A DNA stretch of 64,000 nucleotides from the NCBI GenBank assembly GCA_021773075.1, contig JAJFKT010000012.1, forward strand, positions 1-64,000. The letters are read 5' to 3'. This DNA is from Woeseiaceae bacterium (GTDB lineage Bacteria; Pseudomonadota; Gammaproteobacteria; Steroidobacterales; Woeseiaceae). Numbering within the stretch: position 1 is the stretch's first letter; each line of letters begins with the position of its first letter. This document shows positions 7,857 to 16,566 of the stretch, piece by piece. The notes under the pieces were generated by a model. That model saw only the letters and a list, made by a program, of their open reading frames with translations, was not told the DNA's origin and did not search any database. A program made the translations under genes and the position numbers.

Positions 7857-7873
7857 CGGGCGTATGGTAACGA

Positions 7874-8377
7874 CTAAAACGCCGATTGGATATGGTCTCG
7901 CTCAAACCCGCGATACTGTAAAAAACGCATTTGGCGTGCCTTTTCCTTGAAGTCTGCGGGCGAGTCGAAGCCGAACTTACGTTCGCGGACCTCGCGAGCC
8001 AGGCCGTGCCAGTCGGCCGCCGATTCATCGATGGCGCACTCGATGGTTGCGTCCTCTACGCCGCGTTGGCTGAGGTCGAGTCGAATGCGGACCGGGCCTT
8101 TGCCCTGACTAATGCGTGATTGTACAAAGCTGCCGGCAAAACGCTCGTCACACTGCAGACCATCCAGCGTGAGCTGATTGACGGCCTGCTCAACGATATT
8201 TCGAACATAACCTTTGTCCGCGAGTTTCCTGATGAGCTCATTACGGCCGTATTCGCGACGTGCCAGAAAGTCCATCGCCTTCTTGCGGGCCTCGAGCGGA
8301 GACGAAAACCGCTCGTCCGCGTCATCAGAATGGATATCGCTTATGTCTTCATGAACCGGATTCATACGTCTTGCCAC
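7874..8377 (-). CDS. recX: Regulatory protein RecX
   Basis: This 167-residue modulator binds RecA filaments and limits their extension. It contains three tandem three-helix RecX repeats. Hallmarks visible are the ARRxYxxxEL-type segment (about residues 38-50, [15 protein letters not shown]), the QLxxDGLQxDERFAxSFVxxR segment (about 67-90) and GPxRIRxxLxQRGV (about 92-108). The first 27 residues are an acidic extension. The start is GTG at 8377, with an in-frame ATG at 8365 as alternative; neither has a strong ribosome site. It follows recA by 24 nt and is probably co-transcribed from the LexA-controlled promoter. Confidence 0.95.
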   Translation of the reverse strand: MARRMNPVHEDISDIHSDDADERFSSPLEARKKAMDFLARREYGRNELIRKLADKGYVRNIVEQAVNQLTLDGLQCDERFAGSFVQSRISQGKGPVRIRLDLSQRGVEDATIECAIDESAADWHGLAREVRERKFGFDSPADFKEKARQMRFLQYRGFERDHIQSAF

Positions 8378-8401
8378 AAATCATGTGGGTTGCATCGGTC
8401 G

Positions 8402-9460
8402 CTAGGCCTCTTTGGCAGGCGCCTCGCTATCGGCTACTTCTTCCTCGATGTCCGGAACGGCAACGACTGGCGGTGGCATCAGGATGGCGCGAATCTTGCG
8501 CTCGATCTCGTCGGCCATTTCAGGATGCTCCTTCAAGAAGTTCCGCGCATTGTCTTTGCCCTGACCAATACGGTCGTCGCCATAGCTGTACCAGGAACCG
8601 GCCTTGTCGACGATGTCGTGCTGTACACCGAGGTCGATGAGCTCACCAAGACGCGAAATGCCTTGTCCGTAGAGGATCTCAAACTCGGCTTGCTTGAACG
8701 GCGGCGAGACTTTGTTCTTGACCACTTTGACACGCGTCTGGTTACCCACCACTTCGTCGCCCTTCTTGATTGCGCCGATGCGACGGATATCGAGACGAAC
8801 AGAGGCGTAGAACTTAAGGGCATTACCGCCGGTGGTTGTTTCCGGACTACCGAACATGACGCCGATCTTCATACGAATCTGATTGATGAAGATAACCATG
8901 ACATTTGAGCGTTTGATGTTGCCCGTGAGCTTTCTCAGCGCTTGTGACATCAGGCGCGCTTGCAGACCCATGTGAGAGTCGCCCATCTCGCCTTCGATTT
9001 CAGCCTTGGGTGTCAGAGCGGCAACCGAGTCGATCACAATGATGTCAACCGCGCTGGAACGTACCAGCATGTCGGTGATCTCCAGCGCTTGCTCACCCGT
9101 GTCCGGCTGCGAGACCAGCAACTCGTCGACGTTTACCCCGAGTTTCTCGGCGTAGTTCGGGTCGAGAGCGTGCTCGGCATCGATAAACGCGGCGGTACCA
9201 CCCACTTTCTGTGCTTCAGCAATAACTTGTAATGTCAGCGTGGTTTTACCGGAAGACTCGGGACCGTAGATCTCGACAACGCGTCCTTTCGGCAGCCCGC
9301 CTATTCCCAATGCGACGTCAAGACCGATAGAGCCGGTCGAAATGGCTTCAATATCACGTATTGAAGTGCCGTCTCCCATGCGCATGACCGAGCCTTTGCC
9401 GAACTGCTTTTCGATTTGGCCGAGGGCCTGCGCGAGTGCTTTTTTCCTGTTGTCATCCAT
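8402..9460 (-). CDS. recA: Recombinase RecA
   Basis: This 352-residue ATPase forms filaments on single-stranded DNA, performs strand exchange and triggers LexA self-cleavage. It has an N-terminal helix, Walker A GPESSGKT (about residues 67-74), Walker B VIDSVAAL, the L2 DNA-binding loop region with [14 protein letters not shown] and [12 protein letters not shown], and an acidic C-terminal tail ([16 protein letters not shown]). The length matches E. coli (353). GGCGG lies 7 nt before the ATG. A perfect CTGT-N8-ACAG LexA box lies 34 bp upstream. The gene is followed by recX and alaS. Confidence 0.99.
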   Translation of the reverse strand: MDDNRKKALAQALGQIEKQFGKGSVMRMGDGTSIRDIEAISTGSIGLDVALGIGGLPKGRVVEIYGPESSGKTTLTLQVIAEAQKVGGTAAFIDAEHALDPNYAEKLGVNVDELLVSQPDTGEQALEITDMLVRSSAVDIIVIDSVAALTPKAEIEGEMGDSHMGLQARLMSQALRKLTGNIKRSNVMVIFINQIRMKIGVMFGSPETTTGGNALKFYASVRLDIRRIGAIKKGDEVVGNQTRVKVVKNKVSPPFKQAEFEILYGQGISRLGELIDLGVQHDIVDKAGSWYSYGDDRIGQGKDNARNFLKEHPEMADEIERKIRAILMPPPVVAVPDIEEEVADSEAPAKEA

Positions 9461-9493
9461 TATTTTGCCGCCATTTGGTGATTTTAAGAGGTA

Positions 9494-9509
9494 CTGTTGA
9501 TATACACAG
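9494..9509. promoter_or_regulatory. LexA (SOS) box of recA
   Basis: CTGT-TGATATAC-ACAG matches the gammaproteobacterial LexA operator CTGT-N8-ACAG at every conserved position. It is centred about 40 bp before the recA start codon, where repression would block the promoter. DNA damage is therefore expected to induce recA and probably recX. Confidence 0.92.
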
Positions 9510-9604
9510 TATTATTCCATGAAAGCCGCGTCAATGGGAGCCTTCAGTGCTTTATTTTCTGGGCAAACTCACAAGAAACGCGAGAATTCAGCCGAAAGCT
9601 ACTG

Positions 9605-10108
9605 TTACAGCGGGATGTAGCTCACGCCGCCAGGGCTCGAAACGGACTCAATGAGCTTGAAATTCGACCACTCCGTTGTGGCGCGTTGCGTTAACCTTTC
9701 CGTCACAAATGCGCGAGCACTGCGTGAGACCGTTATGTGGGGCCGATAGGTCCGGTCTTCGGCGATCACACCGAAGTCCTGCATTAGCGAATTCAATGAA
9801 GAGACCAGTCTTTCAAGTTCACCCGGCACGGTTGGTGTAACCAGGCAGGCGACTTTCGGCCGCGCCCAATACTCAAGACGATCGAAACTAAGACGAAACG
9901 ACTCCGTCTCAATTTGGCCAGCTCGCTCCTTCAGTTTCGGGATTTGAGCCTCGTCGATATCGCCCAGAAACGCGAGCGTGATGTGCCAGTTGCGACGCTC
10001 AACCGCACGACCTTCGACATTTCTTGCGACGGAATTGATCACGTCTCGCAATCGGTCTCGTTGTCGATGATCGGGCCAAAGCGCGAAAAATACGCGCTTG
10101 GTGGTCAT
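9605..10108 (-). CDS. thpR: RNA 2',3'-cyclic phosphodiesterase (2H family)
   Basis: This 167-residue 2H-phosphoesterase carries both signature tetrapeptides, HITL (residues 42-45) and HITV (124-127), whose His residues form the active site that opens 2',3'-cyclic phosphates. The old name '2'-5' RNA ligase' refers to the reverse reaction seen in vitro. The length is typical (E. coli ThpR 176). The start overlaps the pncC stop by ATGA, so the two are translationally coupled. The 144 bp to the recA start hold the recA control region. Confidence 0.93.
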   Translation of the reverse strand: MTTKRVFFALWPDHRQRDRLRDVINSVARNVEGRAVERRNWHITLAFLGDIDEAQIPKLKERAGQIETESFRLSFDRLEYWARPKVACLVTPTVPGELERLVSSLNSLMQDFGVIAEDRTYRPHITVSRSARAFVTERLTQRATTEWSNFKLIESVSSPGGVSYIPL

Positions 10109-10608
10109 GACTCGATACGCTCGCGGACACCTTGTAACGCATACGCGACAGACGCCTCTCGAATCAGCTCGCGATCGCCCGTAAACTGCTCGAAACTCGA
10201 ATCAATCAGGGCTTTTGTACCATCACGGACCGCCCAGGCAAACCACACCATACCGACTGGTTTTTCGGCGGTACCGCCGCTCGGCCCCGCAACACCGCTG
10301 ACCGCTACCGCGATATCTGCGCCGCTCAAGTGCAGCGTTCCTTTGGCCATTTCTTCGACCGTTTCTTTGCTAACGGACCCGTGGTCTTCGAGCGTTTTGT
10401 TTTGGACACCGAGTAGCGACTCTTTCGCACCGTTCGCATAGCTCACCACGCCGTAGCCAAATACAGCAGAACTTCCGTCGATATCAGTGATCGCCTTTGC
10501 TACCCAGCCACCCGTGCAAGACTCTGCAGTCGCGACCGCTTTGTTGGATGTGGTCAGTTCGGAGACGAGCGCTGTCGCCAGTGCGCGTATCGCTTCGTGA
10601 TCAGCCAT
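10105..10608 (-). CDS. pncC: Nicotinamide-nucleotide amidohydrolase (CinA C-terminal domain)
   Basis: This 167-residue stand-alone CinA-C domain converts NMN to nicotinate mononucleotide in the pyridine-nucleotide salvage cycle. Family motifs are the TAESCTGGWVAKAITDIDGSS-type N-terminal segment (about residues 25-45), GYGVVSYANGAKE (about 51-63), the SGVAGPSGGTAEKPVGMVWF catalytic region (about 101-120) and REASVAYAL near the end. The position directly before recA is conserved in many proteobacteria. No Shine-Dalgarno is evident. The ATG overlaps the stop of a short upstream frame (TAATG). Confidence 0.95.
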   Translation of the reverse strand: MADHEAIRALATALVSELTTSNKAVATAESCTGGWVAKAITDIDGSSAVFGYGVVSYANGAKESLLGVQNKTLEDHGSVSKETVEEMAKGTLHLSGADIAVAVSGVAGPSGGTAEKPVGMVWFAWAVRDGTKALIDSSFEQFTGDRELIREASVAYALQGVRERIES

Positions 10609-10718
10609 TAGGAAAGATCGTCCGCGGTGAGTTCTTCTGAAACCTGCCAGAGTTTTGCAGCCAATTCATCGTTATTCCACCTCTCCGCTCGCCTCAATAT
10701 CGATAGATCGCTCCTCAC
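10608..10718 (-). pseudogene. Possible 3' remnant of a short-chain dehydrogenase gene
   Basis: In the 63-nt spacer before pncC a third frame reads NDELAAKLWQVSEELTADD-LS and stops in a TAATG overlap with the pncC start. The frame is open back to a GTG at 10718, overlapping the end of the metallo-hydrolase gene. The D-x-ELAxxLWxVSEELT pattern resembles the C-terminal helix of classical short-chain dehydrogenases as I remember them. No dehydrogenase body (TGxxxGIG, YxxxK) is present. It could equally be a tiny leader peptide or chance. Confidence 0.3.
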
Positions 10719-11514
10719 CCGGAACGGTCAATAGTTCTTTGCCACGCAGTTCCGGCGGGTAGTTCCCGGGTTCATCCGGCATATTGCGTGGAACGTGCAC
10801 GCCAAGATTCCTGTCAGCATCAATCCGCTCATCCAGTACGCGCTCACCTTCCTCCGACAGAAAAAACCAGTACGGCGGTAGCGCCAGATGAGAATGCTGC
10901 TCGGCCCAATACTCAGCATGATTTTCGAAGTAATCGTCGTCCGTCGTAGCATCGCCAAGATGTACAACGGTGGCGATTCCATCCAATGATACGCGGAAGG
11001 CAATGTTTTCAACATCCGAGTGCCGTGTCGGCCAGCCAGAATGCGGAATACGCACCGCTTCAACCACAATATCGCCTAGCGTTTTCTCAAACTGCTCATT
11101 CAGTTCAAGATCGACAGAGTGCAGGCGCTTTCGCAGGGGTGCGTCGTCCGACTCAAGCGGCATACTCTTAATCGCCTGGGCCGGTGCGAACAATCGCAGC
11201 TCCGGACGTGCCCGTAAGAGATGCAGCATCCGGGCCGGTGAGAAATGGTCTCCATGGTGATGGCTTACAAATACCGCATCCAAGCCGTCAAATGGAGGCA
11301 CACCGTCGAAGAGAGCCTGCACGATGTTATCGGGCACCAGATCATAGGTACCGAAACCCTGATCGAATAAGGGATCGAATACGATTTTCGTTTCGCCATG
11401 TGTAATCAGAACACCGGCATTGGCTAGTAATTTTGCCCGTATTTCATCTTCAGCAATTGCGACTCCCGCAAAAAGAAGACTCGTAATAAGGATAGGCACG
11501 CTATAGCGATTCAT
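10672..11514 (-). CDS. Exported metallo-beta-lactamase-fold hydrolase (UlaG-like)
   Basis: This 280-residue protein starts with a signal peptide (residues 1-21, ending VAIA). Its metal-binding motif HHHGDH (85-90) is the standard HxHxDH of the MBL superfamily. Later metal ligands are probably the His in RIPHSGWP (about 156) and the Asp in VVHLGDAT (about 193). FDPLF near residue 46 and the order of motifs place it near the UlaG/'Zn-dependent hydrolase' group acting on small substrates. The substrate is unknown. I prefer the ATG at 11514, which makes the hydrophobic core the true N-terminus; an ATG four codons earlier is also possible. It overlaps the glycosyltransferase stop by 14 nt. Confidence 0.82.
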   Translation of the reverse strand: MNRYSVPILITSLLFAGVAIAEDEIRAKLLANAGVLITHGETKIVFDPLFDQGFGTYDLVPDNIVQALFDGVPPFDGLDAVFVSHHHGDHFSPARMLHLLRARPELRLFAPAQAIKSMPLESDDAPLRKRLHSVDLELNEQFEKTLGDIVVEAVRIPHSGWPTRHSDVENIAFRVSLDGIATVVHLGDATTDDDYFENHAEYWAEQHSHLALPPYWFFLSEEGERVLDERIDADRNLGVHVPRNMPDEPGNYPPELRGKELLTVPGEERSIDIEASGEVE

Positions 11515-12577
11515 ACAATTCCACATGCTTGTCAGCCATCGTGTTTATCGAGAAGTTTTCTTGCATCCGTTTCCTGCCGGCAGTACTCATGCGCTGCCGC
11601 AGCGGCTCATCATCCATCAGTCTGGCGATAGCACCCTGCAGGGCAGCGACGTCTTCGGCGGAAACCAAAAGGCCGGTTTCTCCATGTTGTACCGCTTCGT
11701 TCAAGCCGCCCGCATTAAAGCCGACGACGGGTACGCCGGCTGCCGAAGCTTTCAGGGCTGCGACGCCCAGACCCTCAGCGAGTGCCGGGTGTGCGAACAG
11801 GTTGAAGCAGCCAATGAAACTATCCAGGTCATCGCGAAATCCCGCAAATTGTACGACCCCATCGAGTCCCAAAGACGCAGCCTGTGCTCGGAGCTCGTCA
11901 TTCAAGTCTCCGTCGCCAAAAATGACCACTCGCAGCTGTGGCCGGGTTGGTGCCAGCACAGCTATGGCCTGCAGCAAATAGCGATGGCCTTTGCGCGGTA
12001 TCAGCTGACCGGCCGCGGCGACAGCAAAATCGCCCTCGCCAAAACCGAATTCAGCTCTGAATGCTTCGTGGTCCGGTTCGCGCCCGAGAGCCTCGGCATC
12101 CACCGCGCTCCGAATCACCGTAATGCGGTCTTCATCAACATCATGGTCGCGCAATACTTTGGCGATGGCCTGCGATATCGCGATGATTTTCCTGAATGGT
12201 CTGTAACGCAAGGTCGCCAGCAGTCGAATCTCGGTGTTATCGACGCGGCGCGACACGACTGCTGGTATGTCGGCGATCGATGCCGCCAGGCCACCCAGCA
12301 GGTCCGCCCCTCGTCGGCTGTGGCAATGCACAAGGTCCGGCTTCAGTTCTTTGAGAAACTGCGAAAGTCGATAGGCGAACGGCAAATCGAGGTCGCCTGC
12401 ACAGAACAGGTTTTGCACGCGTATTTCGGCCAGACGGGCGACGCCGTCGATCCCCGAATCAGGCGGACAAACCAGGACATTGTCGTGGCCCCGATCGCGT
12501 AACGCGTTGATCAGGTAGACAACCTGTTGCGGACCGCCCAAAAAATGGCGTCCGGTTTCGACATGCAGTATTTTCAC
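11501..12577 (-). CDS. GT4 (GT-B fold) glycosyltransferase
   Basis: This 358-residue cytoplasmic or membrane-peripheral transferase has a GGPQQVVYLINALRDRGH acceptor-side segment (residues 14-31), a SRR..AISQAIAKVL region, and the GT4 donor-binding half with AAGQLIPRKGHRYLLQA, VIFGDGDL and HPALAEGLGVAALKASAAG. The family's E-x7-E motif is altered: the first Glu is present but the second is Lys (EGLGVAALK). The acceptor is unknown; LPS or glycolipid synthesis is a guess. It is divergent from mutS with only 46 bp between the starts, so control elements must be compact. Downstream it overlaps the MBL gene. Confidence 0.88.
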   Translation of the reverse strand: MKILHVETGRHFLGGPQQVVYLINALRDRGHDNVLVCPPDSGIDGVARLAEIRVQNLFCAGDLDLPFAYRLSQFLKELKPDLVHCHSRRGADLLGGLAASIADIPAVVSRRVDNTEIRLLATLRYRPFRKIIAISQAIAKVLRDHDVDEDRITVIRSAVDAEALGREPDHEAFRAEFGFGEGDFAVAAAGQLIPRKGHRYLLQAIAVLAPTRPQLRVVIFGDGDLNDELRAQAASLGLDGVVQFAGFRDDLDSFIGCFNLFAHPALAEGLGVAALKASAAGVPVVGFNAGGLNEAVQHGETGLLVSAEDVAALQGAIARLMDDEPLRQRMSTAGRKRMQENFSINTMADKHVELYESL

Positions 12578-12623
12578 AGTCTGATAATCATCGCGCGCTC
12601 GCCGCGCTCATACAACAAGAATA

Positions 12624-15200
12624 ATGAAAACAGAAGTCACCTCCGTCCACACACCGATGATGCGCCAATACCTCGGGATCAAGTCTGATTATCCGGACAT
12701 GCTCGTATTTTATCGAATGGGCGACTTCTATGAGCTCTTTTACGATGACGCCAAACGGGCTGCGTCCCTGCTCGACATCACTTTGACCGCACGTGGCAAG
12801 TCCGGTGGCTATGCGATTCCAATGTGCGGTGTGCCCTACCATGCTGTGGAAGGCTACCTCGCAAAACTGGTTCGCAAGGGCGAGTCCGTTGCGATTTGTG
12901 AGCAAATCGGCGACCCGGCAACGAGTAAAGGACCGGTTGAACGCAAGGTTATGCGCGTCGTTACGCCCGGTACGCTCACGGACGAGGCACTTCTCTCGGC
13001 CAATCGCGACAATATTGTTGCCGCTGTATTCTCTGGCAGTGCTGCGTACGGTATCGCCTGGCTGGATTTATCTGCGGGACGCTTCCGGCTTACTGAGTCA
13101 CCGGATCAAGAAGCCATGCTGGGTGAGATCGAGCGTTTGCGCCCCGCTGAACTGATTGTCGATGAAGACCTGCTTGGCGCAGACGGCTCATTCGCTCAGT
13201 TTATTGATGACCGCATTCGCGTGACGCGCCGGCCTCCATGGCACTTCGAGCTCGACAGCTCAACGCGACACCTTTGCAATCAATTTGGTACGCGCGATCT
13301 GAACGGTTTTGGCTGCGAGGGCTTTCCAAGCGGCGTTGCCGCAGCTGGCGCGCTGCTGCAATACGTCAATGACACGCAAAAGGCGTCGTTGCCACATCTG
13401 CAATCGATCAAAGTTCAGCTACGAGACGACGCCGTCATTATGGACGGGCCCACGCGCCGCAATCTGGAACTCGAGGATTCACTTAGCGGTCACCACCAAC
13501 ACACGCTTGCTGGCGTGATGGACCACTGCCAAACGGCAATGGGAAGTCGCTTGCTGCGACGTTGGTTGCAACGTCCATTGCGGGATGCGAACACGTTAAA
13601 GGGACGCTATCAGGCGCTGGACGCTCTGCAAAACAGCGGCGCTCGCGAGACGTTGCAAGAAGCACTAAACGGCATAGGTGATGTTGAGCGAATTTTGGCT
13701 CGCGTTGCATTGCGCTCAGCTCGCCCGCGCGACCTACGTCAGTTGCGTGAAGCTCTGTCGCGTTTGCCGGATCTGCAGCAGCTCCTGCGCGGTATTGAAT
13801 CTCCGTTGTTGTCTGATCTCGCACAACAGATTGGCGAGCACCGTGAGCAAAAACATCTGCTGAAAAAAGCAGTCATCGACAGCCCACCAATGCTAATCCG
13901 CGATGGCGGGGTGATTGCGCCGGGCTATGACGACGAGCTGGACGATTTACGCGCTATTGCCGAGAACGCGGACCAGTACCTGGTCGACCTCGAGCTACGT
14001 GAGCGTGAACGCACCGGCATCGCGACACTCAAGCTCGGCTATAATCGGGTCCACGGATATTACATAGAAATCAGTCGCCTACAGGCTGACAAAGCACCGG
14101 TTGAATATGTGCGTCGACAAACCCTGAAGGCGGCCGAGCGATACATTACGCCAGAGCTGAAGGAGTTCGAGGACAAGGTACTCGGCGCCCGCGAACGCTC
14201 GCTGTCGCGCGAGAAATTCCTCTACGAGGAGCTCCTCGACAAACTGCAGGCTGTCCTTGGCGAATTGCAACTCAGTGCCGCCGGACTGTCCGAGCTGGAC
14301 GTTCTGGTCTGTTTCGCCGAGCGCGCACAAACGCTGAATTTATCGCAGCCTGAGATTAGCACCACGCCGTGTATTGAAATCGAAGGTGGTCGCCATCTCG
14401 TCGTAGAACAGGTTATCGACACGCCATTTATTGCGAATGACGTAGTGCTCAATGAAGAACGTCGCTTACTCGTTATTACCGGGCCAAATATGGGTGGTAA
14501 ATCCACCTATATGCGACAGACCGCATTGATCGTCATCCTTGCACACGTGGGTTCATTTGTACCTGCGACCCGACTCAAAATTGGTCCGGTCGATCGCATT
14601 TTCACGCGCATCGGGGCATCCGATGATCTTGCCGGCGGTCGTTCAACCTTCATGGTAGAGATGACTGAAGCCGCAACGATTCTGAACAACGCAACCGAAC
14701 AGAGCCTCGTACTCATGGACGAAATTGGTCGCGGCACAAGTACCTTCGACGGTTTGTCACTCGCCTGGGCAGCGGCACATCACATGGGCGAACAAGCAAA
14801 AGCATTCACGTTGTTTGCAACACATTATTTCGAGCTAACAGCACTTTCTCAGGAGTTATCAGCTTGCGAGAACGTGCACCTGGATGCAACCGAACATCAT
14901 GGCGAGCTTGTGTTTCTGCACTCCGTCAAAGCCGGACCCGCGAATCAAAGTTATGGGCTGCAAGTCGCGTCGTTGGCGGGTGTGCCGAACGACGTAATCC
15001 GACGTGCAAAATCCTATCTTAAGACACTCGAATCACAACAGGTCGAGAACGCACATAATCCGCAAGGGCAACTGGACCTCGGTGTGGAGGACGTGTTGCT
15101 CGACGCTGATCCGATTCGCGACGCCATCGACGTGTTGCAGCCAGACGAGATGTCGCCCCGAGATGCCTTGGCGGCGCTTTACGAACTTAAAAAACTATAG
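12624..15200 (+). CDS. mutS: DNA mismatch repair protein MutS
   Basis: This 858-residue mismatch-recognition ATPase has the mismatch-wedge F-Y-E motif at residues 35-37 (GDFYELF), the connector and lever domains, the clamp, and a C-terminal ATPase. The ATPase contains Walker A GPNMGGKS (about 620-627), the [14 protein letters not shown] signature, Walker [17 protein letters not shown] and the FATHYFEL switch. A short C-terminal tail ([22 protein letters not shown]) matches the tetramerisation segment. The length is normal (E. coli 853). It is followed after 9 nt by a lipoprotein gene. Confidence 0.98.
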   Translation: MKTEVTSVHTPMMRQYLGIKSDYPDMLVFYRMGDFYELFYDDAKRAASLLDITLTARGKSGGYAIPMCGVPYHAVEGYLAKLVRKGESVAICEQIGDPATSKGPVERKVMRVVTPGTLTDEALLSANRDNIVAAVFSGSAAYGIAWLDLSAGRFRLTESPDQEAMLGEIERLRPAELIVDEDLLGADGSFAQFIDDRIRVTRRPPWHFELDSSTRHLCNQFGTRDLNGFGCEGFPSGVAAAGALLQYVNDTQKASLPHLQSIKVQLRDDAVIMDGPTRRNLELEDSLSGHHQHTLAGVMDHCQTAMGSRLLRRWLQRPLRDANTLKGRYQALDALQNSGARETLQEALNGIGDVERILARVALRSARPRDLRQLREALSRLPDLQQLLRGIESPLLSDLAQQIGEHREQKHLLKKAVIDSPPMLIRDGGVIAPGYDDELDDLRAIAENADQYLVDLELRERERTGIATLKLGYNRVHGYYIEISRLQADKAPVEYVRRQTLKAAERYITPELKEFEDKVLGARERSLSREKFLYEELLDKLQAVLGELQLSAAGLSELDVLVCFAERAQTLNLSQPEISTTPCIEIEGGRHLVVEQVIDTPFIANDVVLNEERRLLVITGPNMGGKSTYMRQTALIVILAHVGSFVPATRLKIGPVDRIFTRIGASDDLAGGRSTFMVEMTEAATILNNATEQSLVLMDEIGRGTSTFDGLSLAWAAAHHMGEQAKAFTLFATHYFELTALSQELSACENVHLDATEHHGELVFLHSVKAGPANQSYGLQVASLAGVPNDVIRRAKSYLKTLESQQVENAHNPQGQLDLGVEDVLLDADPIRDAIDVLQPDEMSPRDALAALYELKKL

Positions 15201-15209
15201 GAGTCCACT

Positions 15210-16505
15210 GTGGCCCCAAGAAAAGTCACGCTTCTTCTCATGGTATTGCTTGTCCTCGGCTGTACTGACGCGGTCAATCCTGAGCCAAGCTACGAAGCGC
15301 CAGACATGGATGCATTGGCTCGCCAGTACCTGTTTCTGGAGCTATCGATGGGCAATATCGACGCCGGGCATGTCGACGCCTACTTCGGACCCGATGAGAT
15401 CAAGGCCGACGCTGATGAGGCGGCGCTCACTGTCGAGCAAATCAGCGAAAGCGCTGCGGCAATGGACATCGTCCTCGGCAATATCCCGGACGATTTCGGC
15501 ATGCGGGCACGCACCGCTGGACTGCGCGCCAGGCTGCAATCTTTACAGACGCGAATTTCAGTCAATAAGGGCGAACTGAAGTCTTTCGACGAAGAGTCAC
15601 GGCTCGTATTTGGAACCGTCGCACCGACCTACGACACCGCGCATTTCGACGCGGTTCTGGAGAAGATCGATGCATTACTTCCCGGTGATGGGCCCTTGTC
15701 GGAACGCGTAGATAGTTTTCGCCACGACTTTGAGGTTCCCGAAGAAAAGCTCGCGGCAGTCTTCGAGGCAGCCATTGCCGAGTGCCGCAAACGCACGCTT
15801 GAGCACATTCAGCTTACTGAGGGCGAATCCTTCACAGTGGAGTATGTTTCTGACAAACCGTGGTCGGGTTATAACTGGTATCAGGGAGATTCTGTCAGCC
15901 TCATTCAGGTAAACACCGATTTTCCTATTCTTATCAGCCGTGCGGTTGATCTCGGATGTCATGAAGGTTATCCGGGGCATCACACTTTCAATGCCTTGCT
16001 GGAGCAAAACCTCGTCAATACCAACGGTTGGCTGGAATACTCCTTGTATCCATTGTTTAGCCCCGAATCCGTTATTGCAGAGGGCAGCGGCAACTATGGA
16101 ATTAAATTGGCATTTCCTGGGAATTCAAGACTGGAGTTCGAAAAGGCGGTGTTGTTTCCTTTGGCCGGAATAGACACGAGCAATGCGGACATTTTTTATG
16201 AATTACTCGCATTGACTGCACAGCTCGACTTCGCTGGCAATGAAGCGGCGCGGGACTACCTGAACGGCGATATGAGCCGAGAAGATGCCATCAGCTGGCT
16301 CGTGAAGTATTCATTGAACTCCCCGGGTCGTGCTGAACAACGGACGCGCTTTTTCGATGCCTATCGAAGCTACGTCATCAACTACAACCATGGCCAGACT
16401 TTGGTCGCCGACTTTATTGAGCGCGGCGATGCGAACGAGAATGAACGCTGGGCGCGCTTTGAAAAAATGCTTTCTACGCCGGTACTACCGTCTGACCTCG
16501 AGTAA
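15210..16505 (+). CDS. DUF885-family lipoprotein, putative zinc peptidase
   Basis: This 431-residue lipoprotein has a hydrophobic leader and a lipobox LVLGC with Cys18, so it is predicted to be membrane-anchored on the periplasmic side. The body carries HEGYPGHH (about residues 251-258), the hallmark of DUF885 proteins, which resemble M32/M3-type metallopeptidases. A downstream Glu in SVIAEGSGNYG (about 290) is the likely third ligand. The start is GTG at 15210 with AGGAG upstream, and it is probably co-transcribed with mutS. Family members vary in length; at this size it lacks part of the usual N-terminal region. The substrate is unknown. Confidence 0.8.
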   Translation: MAPRKVTLLLMVLLVLGCTDAVNPEPSYEAPDMDALARQYLFLELSMGNIDAGHVDAYFGPDEIKADADEAALTVEQISESAAAMDIVLGNIPDDFGMRARTAGLRARLQSLQTRISVNKGELKSFDEESRLVFGTVAPTYDTAHFDAVLEKIDALLPGDGPLSERVDSFRHDFEVPEEKLAAVFEAAIAECRKRTLEHIQLTEGESFTVEYVSDKPWSGYNWYQGDSVSLIQVNTDFPILISRAVDLGCHEGYPGHHTFNALLEQNLVNTNGWLEYSLYPLFSPESVIAEGSGNYGIKLAFPGNSRLEFEKAVLFPLAGIDTSNADIFYELLALTAQLDFAGNEAARDYLNGDMSREDAISWLVKYSLNSPGRAEQRTRFFDAYRSYVINYNHGQTLVADFIERGDANENERWARFEKMLSTPVLPSDLE

Positions 16506-16566
16506 TTTATGCCGTGCTTGTTCGCAGAGTTTCGGGGTCATCCATACTCGCTTGCAGAGTATTATC

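Noticed and set aside
8120..8908. Long plus-strand open frame (262 codons) opposite recX/recA
   Set aside because: It is the mirror frame of highly conserved recA and recX codons, its translation shows no domain, and it would cross both genes in antisense.
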